DNA from: Hordeum vulgare subsp. vulgare
Lineage: Eukaryota > Streptophyta > Magnoliopsida > Poales > Poaceae
Assembly (NCBI RefSeq): GCF_904849725.1
Contig: NC_058519.1
Coordinates: 104,830,881-104,894,880 of the forward strand
Direction of reading: 5' to 3'
Length of the DNA stretch: 64,000 nucleotides
The position numbers and the translations under genes were made by a program. Of the stretch, positions 12,447 to 23,345 are shown piece after piece (position 1 is the stretch's first letter; each line of letters opens with the position of its first letter). Below the pieces are notes generated by a model. The model was not told the origin of the DNA. It ran no database searches and saw nothing but the letters and a program-made list of their open reading frames with translations.

Positions 12447-13322
12447 ATGGCTCACGCGACAGTCACCCTGAATTTAAATACGTTCCTAGAGAAAGCTAAG
12501 TTGAAAGATGATGGAAGCAACTTTGTAGACTGGGCTCGTAATCTTAAGCTAATCTTACAAGCTGGGAAGAACAATTATGTCCTTAATGCTGCCCTAGCTG
12601 ACCAGGATGTTAAGAACGCTTGGTTAACACGTAAGGAGGACTACTCAGTAGTTCAATGTGCAGTCTTGTATGGCTTAGAACCGGGACTTCAACGTCGCTT
12701 TGAGCGTCATGGAGCATTTGAGATGTTCCAGGAGTTGAAGTTCATTTTTCAGAAGAACGCCCGGATCGAGAGGTATGAGACCTCCGATAAATTCTATGCT
12801 TGCAAGATGGAGGAGAACTCGTCTGTCAGTGAACATGTGCTCAAAATGTTTGGGTACTCAAACCGTCTAGCTGAGCTGGGGATTGAACTCCCGCAAGAGG
12901 CTATCACTGACAGAATCCTTCAATCACTGCCGCCAAGCTATAAAGGCTTTGTGTTGAACTACAACATGCAAGGGATGAACAAGTCACCTGGCGAGTTGTT
13001 TGCGATGCTGAAAGTCGCAGCGTCTGAACTCCGTAAAGAGCATCAAGTGTTGATGGTGAATAAGACCACTAGTTTCAAGAGAAACGACAAAGGCAAGAAG
13101 GGTAATTCAAAGAAGAGCGGCAAGCCTGTTGCCAATCCGACGAAGAAACCCAAAGCTGGACCTAAGCCTGAAACAGAGTGTTACTATTGCAAGGGTATGG
13201 GTCACCGGAAGCGCAACTGCCCCAAGTATCTGGCTGATAAGAAGGCGGCCAAAGAAAAATCAAGTATATTTGATATACATGTTATTGATGTGTACTTAAC
13301 CGGCTCTCGTAGTAGTGCCTAG
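12447..13322 (+). pseudogene. gag: Copia gag (nucleocapsid/capsid), 5' part of a broken gag-pol
   Basis: ATG at 12447 opens a 291-residue frame starting MAHATVTLNLNTFLEKAKL, the usual start of Angela/BARE gag. Residues about 20-200 are the UBN2-type capsid region. A basic lysine-rich stretch (about 205-240) leads to a CX2CX4HX4C zinc knuckle, CYYCKGMGHRKRNC (13179-13220), which would bind the RNA. Gag would form the cytoplasmic virus-like particle. A TAG at 13320 cuts the frame directly before the protease active site. In this family gag and pol share one frame, so this stop should block pol expression except by readthrough. Confidence 0.9.
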
Positions 13323-14528
13323 GTATTCGATACCGGTTCTGTTGCTCATATTTGCAACTCGAAACAGGAACTGCGGAATAGACGAAGGCTGGCGAAAGAT
13401 GAAGTGACGATGCGCGTAGGAAATGGTTCCAAGGTTGATGCAATCGCCGTCGGCACAGTTTCACTTCAGTTACCATCAGGATTAGTTATGAACTTGAATC
13501 ATTGTTATTTAGTGCCTGTGTTGAGCATGAACATTATATCTAGATCTTGTTTATTGCGAGACGGTTACTCTTTTAAGTCAGAGAATAATGGTTGTTCTAT
13601 TTCTATGAGTAACATCTTTTATGGTCATGCACCCAATGTGAGAGGATTGTTCATATTGAATCTTGATAGTGATACACACATACATAACATTGAGACCAAA
13701 AGAATTAGAGTTAACAATGATAGCGCCATATTTTTGTGGCACTGCCGCTTAGGTCATATTGGTGTAAAGCGCATGAAGAAACTCCATGCCGATGGACTTT
13801 TGGAGTCACTTGACTTTGATTCACTTGACACGTGCGAACCATGCCTCATGGGCAAGATGACTAAAACTCCGTTCTCCGGAACAATGGAGCGTGCAAGTGA
13901 CTTGTTGGAAATCATATATACCGATGTGTGCGGTCCGATGAGCGTAGAGGCACGCGGCGGATATCGTTATTTTCTCACCTTCACTGATGATTTGAGTAGA
14001 TATGGTTATGTCTACTTAATGAAGCACAAGTCTGAAACATTTGAAAAGTTCAAGCAATTTCAGAGTGAAGTTGAAAATCATCGTAACAAGAAGATCAAGT
14101 TCCTACGATCTGATCGTGGGGGTGAATATCTGTGTTTCGAGTTTGGTGCTCACTTAAGACAATGTGGAATTGTTTCACAGTTGACACCGCCTGGAACACC
14201 ACAACGTAATGGTGTGTCCGAACGTCGTAATCATACTTTGTTATATATGGTGTGATCTATGATGTCTCTTACCGATTTGCCGTTATCGTTCTGGGGTTAT
14301 GCATTAGAAACAGCTGCATTCACTTTAAATAGGGCACCATCAAAATCCGTTGAGAAGACACCATACGAACTGTGGTATGGCAAAAGGCCAAAGTTGTCGT
14401 TTCTTAAAGTTTGGGGATGTGATGCTTATGTCAAAAAACTTCAGCCTGAAAAGCTGGAACCCAAAGCGGAAAAGTGCGTGTTCATAGGTTACCCAAAGGA
14501 GATAGTTGGGTACACCTTCTATCTCTGA
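13323..14528 (+). pseudogene. Copia protease and integrase, frame broken by stops
   Basis: Continues in the gag frame after the TAG. The aspartic protease motif FDTGS is at 13326-13340. The integrase zinc-binding region (WHCRLGH and CEPC) is near 13737-13850. The integrase core is complete in its catalytic triad: Asp at 13923, Asp at 14112 and Glu at 14220, with the last two 35 residues apart. TGA codons at 14253 and 14526 interrupt the frame; the first is in a CGA context, consistent with deamination of methylated CpG. The product would cut host DNA and insert the cDNA, but cannot be made whole from this copy. Confidence 0.9.
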
Positions 14529-14530
14529 TC

Positions 14531-15563
14531 CGAGGGCAAAGTGTTTGTTGCTAAGAATGGAGCTTTTCTTGAGAAAGAGTTTCTCTCGAAAGAATTGAGT
14601 GGGAGAAAGATAGAACTTGATGAGGTTGTGGAATCTCTACTCCCTCTAGATGGTGGCGCAGGGCAAGGGGAAACCTCTGTCGAAGCGACGCCGGTTGAGG
14701 AGGAAGCTAATGATGATGATCATGAAGCTTCAGATCAAGTTGCTATCGGACCTCGCAGGTCGACAAGATCACGTACTAATCCTAAGTGGTACGGTAATCA
14801 TGTCTTATCAATCATGTTGTTAGACAACAATGAACCTGCGAATTATGAAGAAGCAATGGTGGGCCCGGATTCCAACAAATGGATGGAGGCCATGAAGTCC
14901 GAGATAGGATCTATCTATGAAGCAGTCCAAGAAGGGGTTCTTGCTAGTATTACAAGGTATAAAATTGAGTAAGACTCAGTGCCCAGTAATTGCGGAAGAT
15001 AGAGAAAAGATGAGTACCGTCCCATATGCTTCAGCCATAGGGTCTATCATGTATGCAATGATGTGCACTAGACCAAACGTCAGCCTGGCCATAAGTATGG
15101 CAGGCAGGTTTCAAAGTAATCAGGAGTGGATCACTGGACTTGATGAGGTTGTCGAACCTTCTATCTCAAATCCGAGGGCAAAGTGTTTGTTGCTAAAAAC
15201 GAAGCTTTTCTCGAGAAGGAGTTTCTCTCGGGAGAATTGAGTGGGAGGAAGATAGAACTTGATGAGGTTGTCGAACCTCTCATCCCTCTAGATGGTGGCG
15301 CATGGCAAGGGGAAACCTCTGTCATTGCGACGCCGGTTGAGGAGGAAGTTAATGATGATGATCATGAAACTCCGGTTCAAGTTCCTGTCGAACCACGCAG
15401 GTCGACGAGACCACGTGCTGCTCCAGAGTGGTACGGTAATCCCGTCATGTCAATCATGTTGTTAGACAACAATGAACCTACAAATTATGAAGAATCAATG
15501 GTGGGCCCAGATTCCAACAAATGGCTAGAGGCCATGAAGTCCGAGATAGGATCCATGTATGAG
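14531..15563 (+). repeat. Internal duplication with a patch of reverse-transcriptase sequence (mosaic)
   Basis: The ~390-bp block 14531-14920 recurs at 15173-15563, exactly 642 bp later, with roughly 10 percent differences. Between them 14923-15138 is a second copy of a reverse-transcriptase/RNase H boundary segment that also occurs in its proper place at 16272-16488. It is followed by a 30-bp bridge made of short pieces resembling 15258-15277 and 14518-14530. The patch is read in another frame and carries a stop at 14970, so it destroys pol. This looks like template switching between diverged family members during reverse transcription. Confidence 0.85.
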
Positions 15564-17048
15564 AACAAAGTATGGACTTTGGAAGTACTACCTGAGGGCC
15601 GCAAGACTATTCAGAACAAATGGATTTTTAAGAAGAAGACAGACGCTGACGGCAATGTGACCGTTTATAAAGCTCGACTTGTGGCAAAGGGTTTTTCACA
15701 AGTTCAAGGAGTTGACTACGATGAGACATTCTCACCCGTAGCGATGCTTAAGTCCGTCAGAATCATGTTAGCAATAGCTGCATTTTTCGATTACGAAATC
15801 TGGCAGATGGATGTCAGAACAGCGTTCCTTAACGGTTTCCTTAAGGAAGAGTTGTATATGATGCAACCCGAAGGTTTTGTCAATCCTAAGAATGCTAACA
15901 AGGTGTGCAAGCTCCAGCGATCCATTTATGGGCTGGTGCAAGCATCTCGGAGTTGGAACAAACGCTTTGATGAGGTGATCAAAGCATTTGGGTTTATACA
16001 AGTGGTTGGAGAATCTTGTATTTACAAGAAAGTGAGTGGGAGCTCTGTGGCGTTTCTAATATTATATGTGGATGACATATTGCTGATTGGAAACAACGTA
16101 GAGTTTTTGGAGAGCATATAGGATTACTTGAATAAAAGTTTCTCTATGAAGCACCTAGGAGAAGCTGCTTACATTCTAGGCATTAAGATCTACAGGGATA
16201 GATCGAAACGCCTGATAGGACTTTCACAAAGCACATACCTTGATAAAGTTTTGAAGAGGTTCAAAATGGAACAGTCCAAGAAAGGGTTCTTGCCAGTTTT
16301 ACAAGGTACAAGATTGAGTAAGACTCAGTGCCCAGCAACTTATGAGGATAGAGAGCATATGAGCACCGTCCCCTATGCTTCAGCCATAGGTTCTATCATG
16401 TATGCAATGTTGTGCACTAGACCGGACGTTAGCTTCACCATAAGTATGGCAGGCAGGTTCCAGAGTAATCCAGGAGTGGATCACTGGACGGCGGTCAAGA
16501 ATATCCTGAAGTACCTGAGAAGGACTAAGGAAATGTTTCTCGTGTATGGAGGTGACGAAGAGCTCGCCGTAAATGGTTACGTCGATGCAAGCTTTGACAC
16601 AGATCCGGACGACTCTAAGTCGCAGACCGGATACGTATTTATTCTTAATGGGGGTGCGTTAAGCTGGTGCAGTTCCAAGCAAAGCGTCATAGCAGATTCT
16701 ACATGTGAAGCAGAGTACATGGCTGCCTCGGAGGCGGCTAAGGAGGGTGTCTGGATGAAGCAGTTCATGACGGATCTTGGAGTAGTGCCAAGCGCACTGA
16801 ATCCAATAACCTTGTTCTGTGACAACACGGGTGCCATTGCCCTAGCAAAGGAACCACGGTTTCACAAGAAGTCCAGACACATCAAACGATGCTTCAACCT
16901 CATCGGCGACTACGTCGAAGGGGAGGACGTAAATATATGCAAAGTGCACACGGATCTGAATGTAGGAGACCCGCTGACTAAACCTCTTCCACGGGCAAAG
17001 CATGATCAACACCAGAACTGTATGGGTGTTAGATTTATTACAATGTAA
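15564..17048 (+). pseudogene. Copia reverse transcriptase and RNase H, frame broken
   Basis: In the gag frame. The conserved WxxAMxxEI region precedes it; the RT core runs from about 15600, with MDVRTAFLNG near 15807-15836 and the catalytic YVDD at 16065-16076. A TAG at 16119 interrupts the frame, which then continues at 16128 through the RT thumb. RNase H follows with VDASFDTDPDDSKSQTGY (about 16580-16633), CEAEYMAASEAAKE and CDNTGAIALA. The natural stop is TAA at 17046. RT and RNase H would copy the RNA in the particle. RT is complete in catalytic residues but not translatable as one chain. Confidence 0.9.
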
Positions 17049-17089
17049 TTCACATGATGATGTGAGGGCTAGATTATTGACTCTAGTGC

Positions 17090-17100
17090 AAGTGGGAGAC
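17090..17100 (+). promoter_or_regulatory. Polypurine tract of the Angela element
   Basis: AAGTGGGAGAC immediately before the TG of the 3' LTR; it would prime plus-strand DNA synthesis. Confidence 0.85.
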
Positions 17101-18919
17101 TGTTGGAATTATGCCCTAGAGGCAATAATAAATATAGTTATTATTATAATTCCTGTATCAAGATAATCGTTTATTATCCATGCTATAATTGTATTGAATG
17201 AAGACTTATATACATGTGTGGATACATAGACAAAACACTGTCCCTAGCAAGCCTCTAGTTGGCTATCCAGTTGATCAAAGATAGTCAGGGTCTTCTGATT
17301 TTGAACAAGGTGTTGTTGCTTGATAACTGGATCACGTCATTAGGAGAATCACGTGATGGACTAGACCCAAACTAATAGACGTAGCATATTGATCGTGTCA
17401 TTTTGTTGCTACTGTTTTCTGCGTGTCAAGTATTTGTTCCTATGACCATGAGATCATATAACTCACTGACACCGGAGGAATGCTTTGTGTGTATCAAACG
17501 TCGCAACGTAACTGGGTGACTATAAAGATGCTCTACAGGTATCTCCGAAGGTGTTCGTTGAGTTAGTATGGATCGAGACTGGGATTTGTCACTCCGTGTG
17601 ACGGAGAGGTATCTCGGGGCCCGCTCGGTAATACAACATCACACACAAGCCTTGCAAGCAATGTGACTTAGTGTAAGTTACGGGATCTTGTATTACGGAA
17701 TGAGTAAAGAGACTTGCCGGTAAAACGAGATTGAAATAGGTATGCGGATACTGACGATCGAATCTCGGGCAAGTAACATACCGAAGGACAAAGGGAATGA
17801 CATACGGGATTATATGAATCCTTGGCACTGAGGTTAAAACGATAAGATCTTCGTAGAATATGTAGGATCCAATATGGGCATCCAGGTCCCGCTATTGGAT
17901 ATTGACCGAGGAGTCTCTCGGGTCATGTCTACATAGTTCTCAAACCCGCAGGGTCTGCACACTTAAGGTTCGACGTTGTTTTATGCGTATTTGAGTTATA
18001 TGGTCGGTTACCGAATGTTGTTCGGAGTCCCGGATGAGATCCCGGACGTCACGAGGGTTTCCGGATTGGTCCGAAAACGAAGATTGATATATAGGATGAC
18101 CTCATTTGATTACCGGAAGGTTTTCGGAGTTACCGGGAATGACGAATGGGTTCCGGGTGTTCACCGGGGGGGGGGGGCAACCCACCCCGGGGAAGCCCAT
18201 AGGCCTTGGGGGTGGCGCACCAGCCCTTAGTGGGCCGGTGGGACAGCCCAAGAAGGCCCTATGCACCATAGGAAGAAAATCAAAGAGAAAAGAAAAGAAA
18301 AAAAAGAGGAGGTGGGAAAAGGGGGAAGGACTCCTCCTTCCAAACCTAGTTGGACTCGGTTTGGAAGGGGAGGGTTGCCCCCCTTGGCTCGGCCGAACCC
18401 CTTGGGGGTCCTTGGACCCCAAGGGAAGGCTCCCCCTCTTCCCCCTATATATACGGAGGTTTTAGGGCTGATTTGAGACAACTTTTGCCACGGCAGCCCG
18501 ACCACATATCTCCACGGTTTTACCTCTAGATCGCGTTTCTGCGGAGCTCGGGCGGAGCCCTGCTGAGACAAGATCATCACCAACCTCCGGAGCGCCGACA
18601 CGCTGCCGGAGAACTCATCTACCTCTCCGTCTCTCTTGCTGGATCAAGAAGGCCGAGATCATCGTCGAGCTGTACGTGTGCTGAACGCGGAGGTGCCGTC
18701 CGTTCGGCACTAGATCGTGGGACTGATCGCGGGACGGTTCGCGGGGCGGATCGAGGGACGTGAGGACGTTCCACTACATCAACCGCGTTTCTTAATGCTT
18801 CTGCTGTGCGGTCTAGAAGGATACGTAGATCGAATGTCCCCTCTCGTAGATGGACATCACCATGATAGGTCTTCGTGCGCGTAGGAAATTTTTTGTTTCC
18901 CATGCGACGTTCCCCAACA
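17101..18919 (+). repeat. 3' LTR of Angela element
   Basis: Collinear with 9369-11192. Differences include a 12-bp shorter stretch near 18130, a longer G-run near 18168, and scattered substitutions. It retains its TATA box at 18446-18453. Confidence 0.95.
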
Positions 18920-19086
18920 CATGCTAGTCAACTAGAGGCTCACTAGGGATATTTTTGTCTATATATCCACACATGCATTTATGTTTCCATTCAATACAAT
19001 TATAGCATGGATAATGAACGATTATCTTGAAATATGAAATACAATAATAACTATTTTATTATTGCCTCTAGGGCATATTTCCAACA
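18920..19086 (-). mobile_element. Diverged Angela-like LTR, minus strand (part 2, 5' terminus)
   Basis: On the minus strand it starts TGTTGGAAATATGCCC at 19086, then follows the first ~165 bp of an Angela-type LTR to the CATGC duplication (18920-18924), where the complete element split it from 8244-9368. The TG terminus abuts Athila-type LTR sequence. Confidence 0.8.
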
Positions 19087-19642
19087 CTAGCTACTAACTA
19101 CGGACCCGTAGGTATACAAAGAACTACTCACTCATCATCGGAGAGGCACCAATGGACATGATGAACCCCTCCATGATGGTGTCTAGATTGGATCTGATGT
19201 TTCTGGACTCTACAGCGGCTAGAATTAATTTTCGTCCACCTTCCTAGGGTTTCTGGAATATTGGGGTATTTATAGAGCAAAGAGGCGGTGCGGGAGGCCA
19301 ACGAGGAGGGCACAACCCATCGGTGCGCGCTTGGGCCCCCAGGCGCGTCCTGGTGGGTTGTGCTCCCATAGGAGCTCCCTTGAGGTGCGTTCCTCGCCCA
19401 CTAGATGTCTTCTGGCCCAAAAAAATCCAGAAAAAGTTTCGCTGCGTTTGGACTCCGTTTAGTATTGATTTCCCGCGACGTAAAAAACATGCAGAAAACA
19501 GCAACTGGCACTAGGCACTACGTCAATAGGTTAGTACCAAAAAATGATATAAAATGACTATAAAATGATTGTAAAACATCCAAGAATGATAATATAACAG
19601 CATGGAACAATCAAAAATTATAGATACATTGGAGACGTATCA
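19087..19642 (-). mobile_element. Athila-type (Sabrina/WHAM-like) Gypsy LTR, minus strand, partial
   Basis: On the minus strand it starts TGATACGTCTCCAATGTATC at 19642, a start shared with other LTRs here (25404, 35941 and, with one change, 38459). It includes a CTATAAATACCCC promoter near 19267 and is cut at 19087 by the Angela-like LTR. Its start abuts the truncated 5' LTR of the Maximus-like Copia element, so it is inserted there. Confidence 0.75.
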
Positions 19643-20948
19643 TGAGTCCATAGGAAAGCCAATACTATTAAAAGGGGGTGAGGTAGTAAAATGAACTGAT
19701 TGCTCAAATGCCCAAAGTTAGCCACCAAAACACTCATTCATTTTTCCCACATATCCACTCTGTCAAGATCCGCATACATAAATTTAATATGACCAACATT
19801 TCCATATTGGACCCACCAAGTTTGACCTAAGACAGAAACCTAGCCATTCCCACCAAATCGATGCAACCGAAACCAAGTTGGTGCTACCAAGTTCAGTGTG
19901 ACCAACATTCTCTTGCCATGATACACTAAATCGGAATTTTTTATTTTGAGTATCGGCGCCACCGAGTTTGGCCATCTAACCGTTAGTCACCTTTTTGGTG
20001 CCATTGAGTTTCGTATATCGGTCTCACCAAGATTCAAAAGTTCACACTTTTAGTGCTAATATGTACCACCGAGTTTTCAACTTTGGTGTCACCGAGTTTG
20101 CCTTTTTGTGTGTAACGGTTAGATTTTGGCTACTGCCTATATATACCGTTCACCCACCTCTCATTTGTGGGAGAGGCAGAACACACACTTCATTGCAAGA
20201 TCCATTTTCTGAGAGAGAACCACCTACTCATGTGTTAAGACCAAGATATTCCAATCCTATCATTTGAAACTTGATATCTAGCCTCCCCAAACTACTTTCC
20301 ACCAAATGAACCTCTCCTACCCATGCATATTCTATGAAAGAGTGATTTGTGTTGAGGAGACTGTCTTTAGAAGAACAAGAGCAAGTAGTTCATTGATCTA
20401 CCCCCATCTATTACCTTTTGGACGGTGGTGCCTCCTATATTGGTTAGGTGTCGCTTGGGAGCCTCCTACTTCGTGTTGTGGAGTTGAACCAAGATGTTTG
20501 TAAGGGCAAAGAGATAGCCTACTTCCTGAAGATCTACCATGAGTAAGGCTTGTCCTCCGTGGACAGAAGCTGTGGTGGAATATACAAGGCCGCTTCTTTG
20601 TGGACCCTTTGTGGCTGGAGCCCTCCGTGGACTCTCGCAGTCGTTACCCTCCATGGGTTGAAGTCTCCACTAACATGACGTACGATAGCGCCACCTATCG
20701 GAACCATGCCAAAAAATTGCCGTGTAAACCTTATGCATTTGATCTTCCTAACCTCTACTCCTTTACATGTGCAAAGTCTTTACTTTTCCGTTGCCATATA
20801 TGTTGACTAGCATGTGTAGGGTGCTCTAGACTTGTTAGAACTGCTGAATTTCTGCCCTCCTAGAATTTGCGTTAGGCTAGAAATTTTATCTTGACAAGTA
20901 GTCTATTCACCCCCCCCCCCCTTAGACACATCTTCTATCGATCCCTCA
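19643..20948 (+). repeat. 5' LTR of Maximus-like element, lacking its first ~215 bp
   Basis: Matches 32859-34120 of the 3' LTR and ends ATCGATCCCTCA. It keeps a TATA box at 20138-20145 that the 3' LTR has lost. Its ORFs are spurious. Confidence 0.85.
20138..20145 (+). promoter_or_regulatory. TATA box in the Maximus-like 5' LTR
   Basis: TATATATA in the context CTGCC-TATATATA-CCGTTCACCC. The corresponding ~45 bp are absent from the 3' LTR near 33354. Confidence 0.65.
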
Positions 20949-20949
20949 A

Positions 20950-20966
20950 TTGGTATTAGAGCAAGG
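20950..20966 (+). promoter_or_regulatory. Primer binding site of Maximus-like element
   Basis: TTGGTATTAGAGCAAGG lies two bases from the LTR end and is a one-base variant of the initiator tRNA-Met type site (TGGTATCAGAGC). Confidence 0.75.
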
Positions 20967-21002
20967 TCTCCAAAACCTTGGTTTAACCGTCACTGGAAGA
21001 AG

Positions 21003-21542
21003 ATGAATGTGACTAGTTCCCAGTTTTTTAGTTGTAGAGTGCCTATTCTTGATGGGGAGTACTTTAGACAATGGAAAGATGAAATGCTTGTTAGATTTCA
21101 TGAGTTCCATTTGCGCAAGTATGTTGAATATCCCTATGCGCCTCCCATTGATCCCATACATCCTTCTCATGATGATGAAGTTAATATGCTTGGTGACCTT
21201 AACACTGTCAATCTAATCATTAGAGGTTTACCAAGAAATGTGCTTAATCAATTGTAAAACTTTGAGTGTGCTCATACCTTGTGAAAAGACTTAGAGAGAA
21301 GATAACCAAATTATTCCTTGAAAAAACTTGATATCATTCTCCACAAATGCATTGCTTTTCACAAAATGAAGCCAACCAATCCTAACTTCGATAAATGCCT
21401 ATTTGATAAAGGAGATGTCATTACTATTAAGAATATCATTGTTCAAGCCATTGGAATGCATAAACATGAACATTGTCATAGTCAAATTTCTGATGAAATT
21501 CTTCTTTCTTATGATTAGGGAACTTCATCCGATGATGACAAT
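21003..21542 (+). pseudogene. gag: Copia gag remnant
   Basis: ATG at 21003, 54 bp after the 5' LTR, starts MNVTSSQFFSCRVPILDGEY and contains the FRQWKDEM stretch of the UBN2 gag fold. A TAA at 21255 ends the first frame; further pieces in the same frame run to a TAG near 21517. At about 180 codons the remnant is much shorter than full-length gag, and no CCHC zinc knuckle is present, so a large internal deletion is likely. Confidence 0.75.
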
Positions 21543-23345
21543 GTGGAGCATGGCTATTACAATGAAGATGAAGAGTTTGACATCAAGTATGAGAAGACCA
21601 TGAGGACCCTTAGTCTCATGGCTAACCTTAAAGACAACACGGCCGGTGGAAAGGAGTGGGTTCTCGACAGTGGATGCACCAATCACATGACCAGAAATAA
21701 AAACATGTTCCATGAGATAACACGAAACCGTGGACCTCGAACGTATGTAACTTTTGCAGACAAGTCCAAAGGTAAGGTACTTGGTCTTGGTAAGGTGGTC
21801 ATATCTCATGACAGTTCCATTCAGAATGTCATGCTTGTTGAGTCCCTTGGATACAATCTTCTTTTCATATCTAGACTAGCAGACTTTGGTTTTGATGTGC
21901 TATTTACGAAAGTTGAATGTCCAGTGTTTCGTAGCAACAATCATAACATCGTCTTTACTGGTTTCCATAGAGGTGATCTATACATTGTTGATTTCTCTAA
22001 GATATCCAAACCCCGTACATGTCTTCTCGCAAAATCTTCTAAAGGTTGGTTATGGCATAGAAGACTTGGACATGTTGGTATGCGTAATCTTAACAAATTT
22101 ACCAAAGGTGATCATATTCTTGGTGTTAAAGATGTTATCTTTGACAAAGATAGACTTTGTAGTACTTGTCAAGCAGGAAAGCAAGTTGGTGGAAGTCATC
22201 CCGTGAAGAACATCATGACCACTAGAAGACCCCTCGAGCTGCTTCACATGGATCTCTTTCGTCCCAATGCTTACAAGAACCTTGGTGGAAATTCTTATGG
22301 TTTAGTCATTGTTGATGATTTTTCTCGATTTATGTGGGTGTTCTTTCTCTATGATAAGTCACAGGTACAAATGATCTTCAAGAACTTTGTTAGGAAAGCT
22401 CAAAAATAGTTTGAAGTGAAGATCGAGAAGGTTTGGAGCGACAACGGAACGGAGTTCAAGAACACTAATCTGGATACTTTTCTTGACGAAGAAGGTATCT
22501 TACATGAGTTCTCGGTGATATACACACCTCAACAAAATGGAGTTGTTGAGAGGAAGAACCAGACGCTCATAGAGATGGCGAGAATGATACTTGACGAATA
22601 CAAGACTCTAAGACACTTTTGGGCAGAAACCATGGAAACAACTTGACATGCCATAAACCGACTCTACCTGTACAAGCTTCTCGTTAAAACAGCATACGAG
22701 CTACTCACGAGTAACAAACCCCAAGTTGGATACTTTTGGGTATTCTAATCTAAGTGTTATATTCTTGATAAGCATCGTTGTTCTAAATTTGCACCTAAAT
22801 CTTATGAAGTTTTCCTTTTTGGTTACGGATCAAAATCTCACGCTTATCGTGTCTACAACAACTTCACTCAAAAAGTTGAAGAGACGGTAGATGTGAAGTT
22901 TGATGAGACTAATGGTTCGCAAGTCGAACAATTTCCAATTGATGGAGGAGATAACGAACCTTCGGAAGCTATCAAAGACTTGTCCATTGGCAAGACTCAT
23001 CCCATGGAGGTGAAGGAAAGAACTTAATCAACTCAAGTGGAAACTCCCACTTCGCGTCAAGGCGAACCGCAAAATGACATGGAAGCATCCACAAGCAGTG
23101 CACGACATGATGAAGAAGAGGAAGAAGTACATCGTGATGGTCCACCAAAACCTTCCTCACCTCCACCCCAAGGAGAAGATGACGTCAACGAAAACGCTCA
23201 AGATGATGAAGATGATGAAGAAGAAGCTCCTCCATCCAACAAGAAGAAGTTGTCAAGAATTAGAGCAAGAGTGGACAGAGATCATCCGTTGAAACAAATC
23301 TACGGTAACATAAAAATGGGAGAATCGCTCGCTCTAAATCTCGTT
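21543..23345 (+). pseudogene. Copia protease and integrase remnant
   Basis: In the gag frame. WVLDSGCTNHM (about 21660) is the protease active site. The integrase zinc-binding region has LWHRRLGH and CSTCQAGK (about 22050-22180). Core residues are seen in LLHMDLFRPN, KVWSDNGTEF (about 22430) and NGVVERKNQTL (about 22540). Stops lie at 22407 (TAG), 22644 (TGA), near 22747 and near 23026. An acidic linker (about 23085-23235) leads toward reverse transcriptase, and a frameshift lies near 23300-23345. Not translatable as a whole. Confidence 0.85.

Larger units (their letters stand above)
9369..18919 (+). mobile_element. Angela/BARE-type Copia retrotransposon, structurally complete, coding-defective
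   Basis: Both LTRs are present (1824 and 1819 bp), start TGTTGG and end CCAACA, and are flanked by a perfect 5-bp duplication CATGC (9364-9368 and 18920-18924). A primer binding site complementary to initiator tRNA-Met follows the 5' LTR, and a polypurine tract precedes the 3' LTR. The internal part encodes gag, protease, integrase, reverse transcriptase and RNase H in Copia order in a single frame. That frame is broken by in-frame stops and by an internal mosaic rearrangement. By eye the LTRs differ at roughly 2 to 3 percent of sites plus small indels, which suggests insertion on the order of a million years ago. It is inserted in an older Angela-like LTR. Confidence 0.95.

Noticed and set aside
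18227..18601. ORFs over 100 codons in the Angela LTRs (also at 10243-10874 and 10892-11368)
   Set aside because: They occur in both LTRs, lack domains and cross the TATA box or leader.
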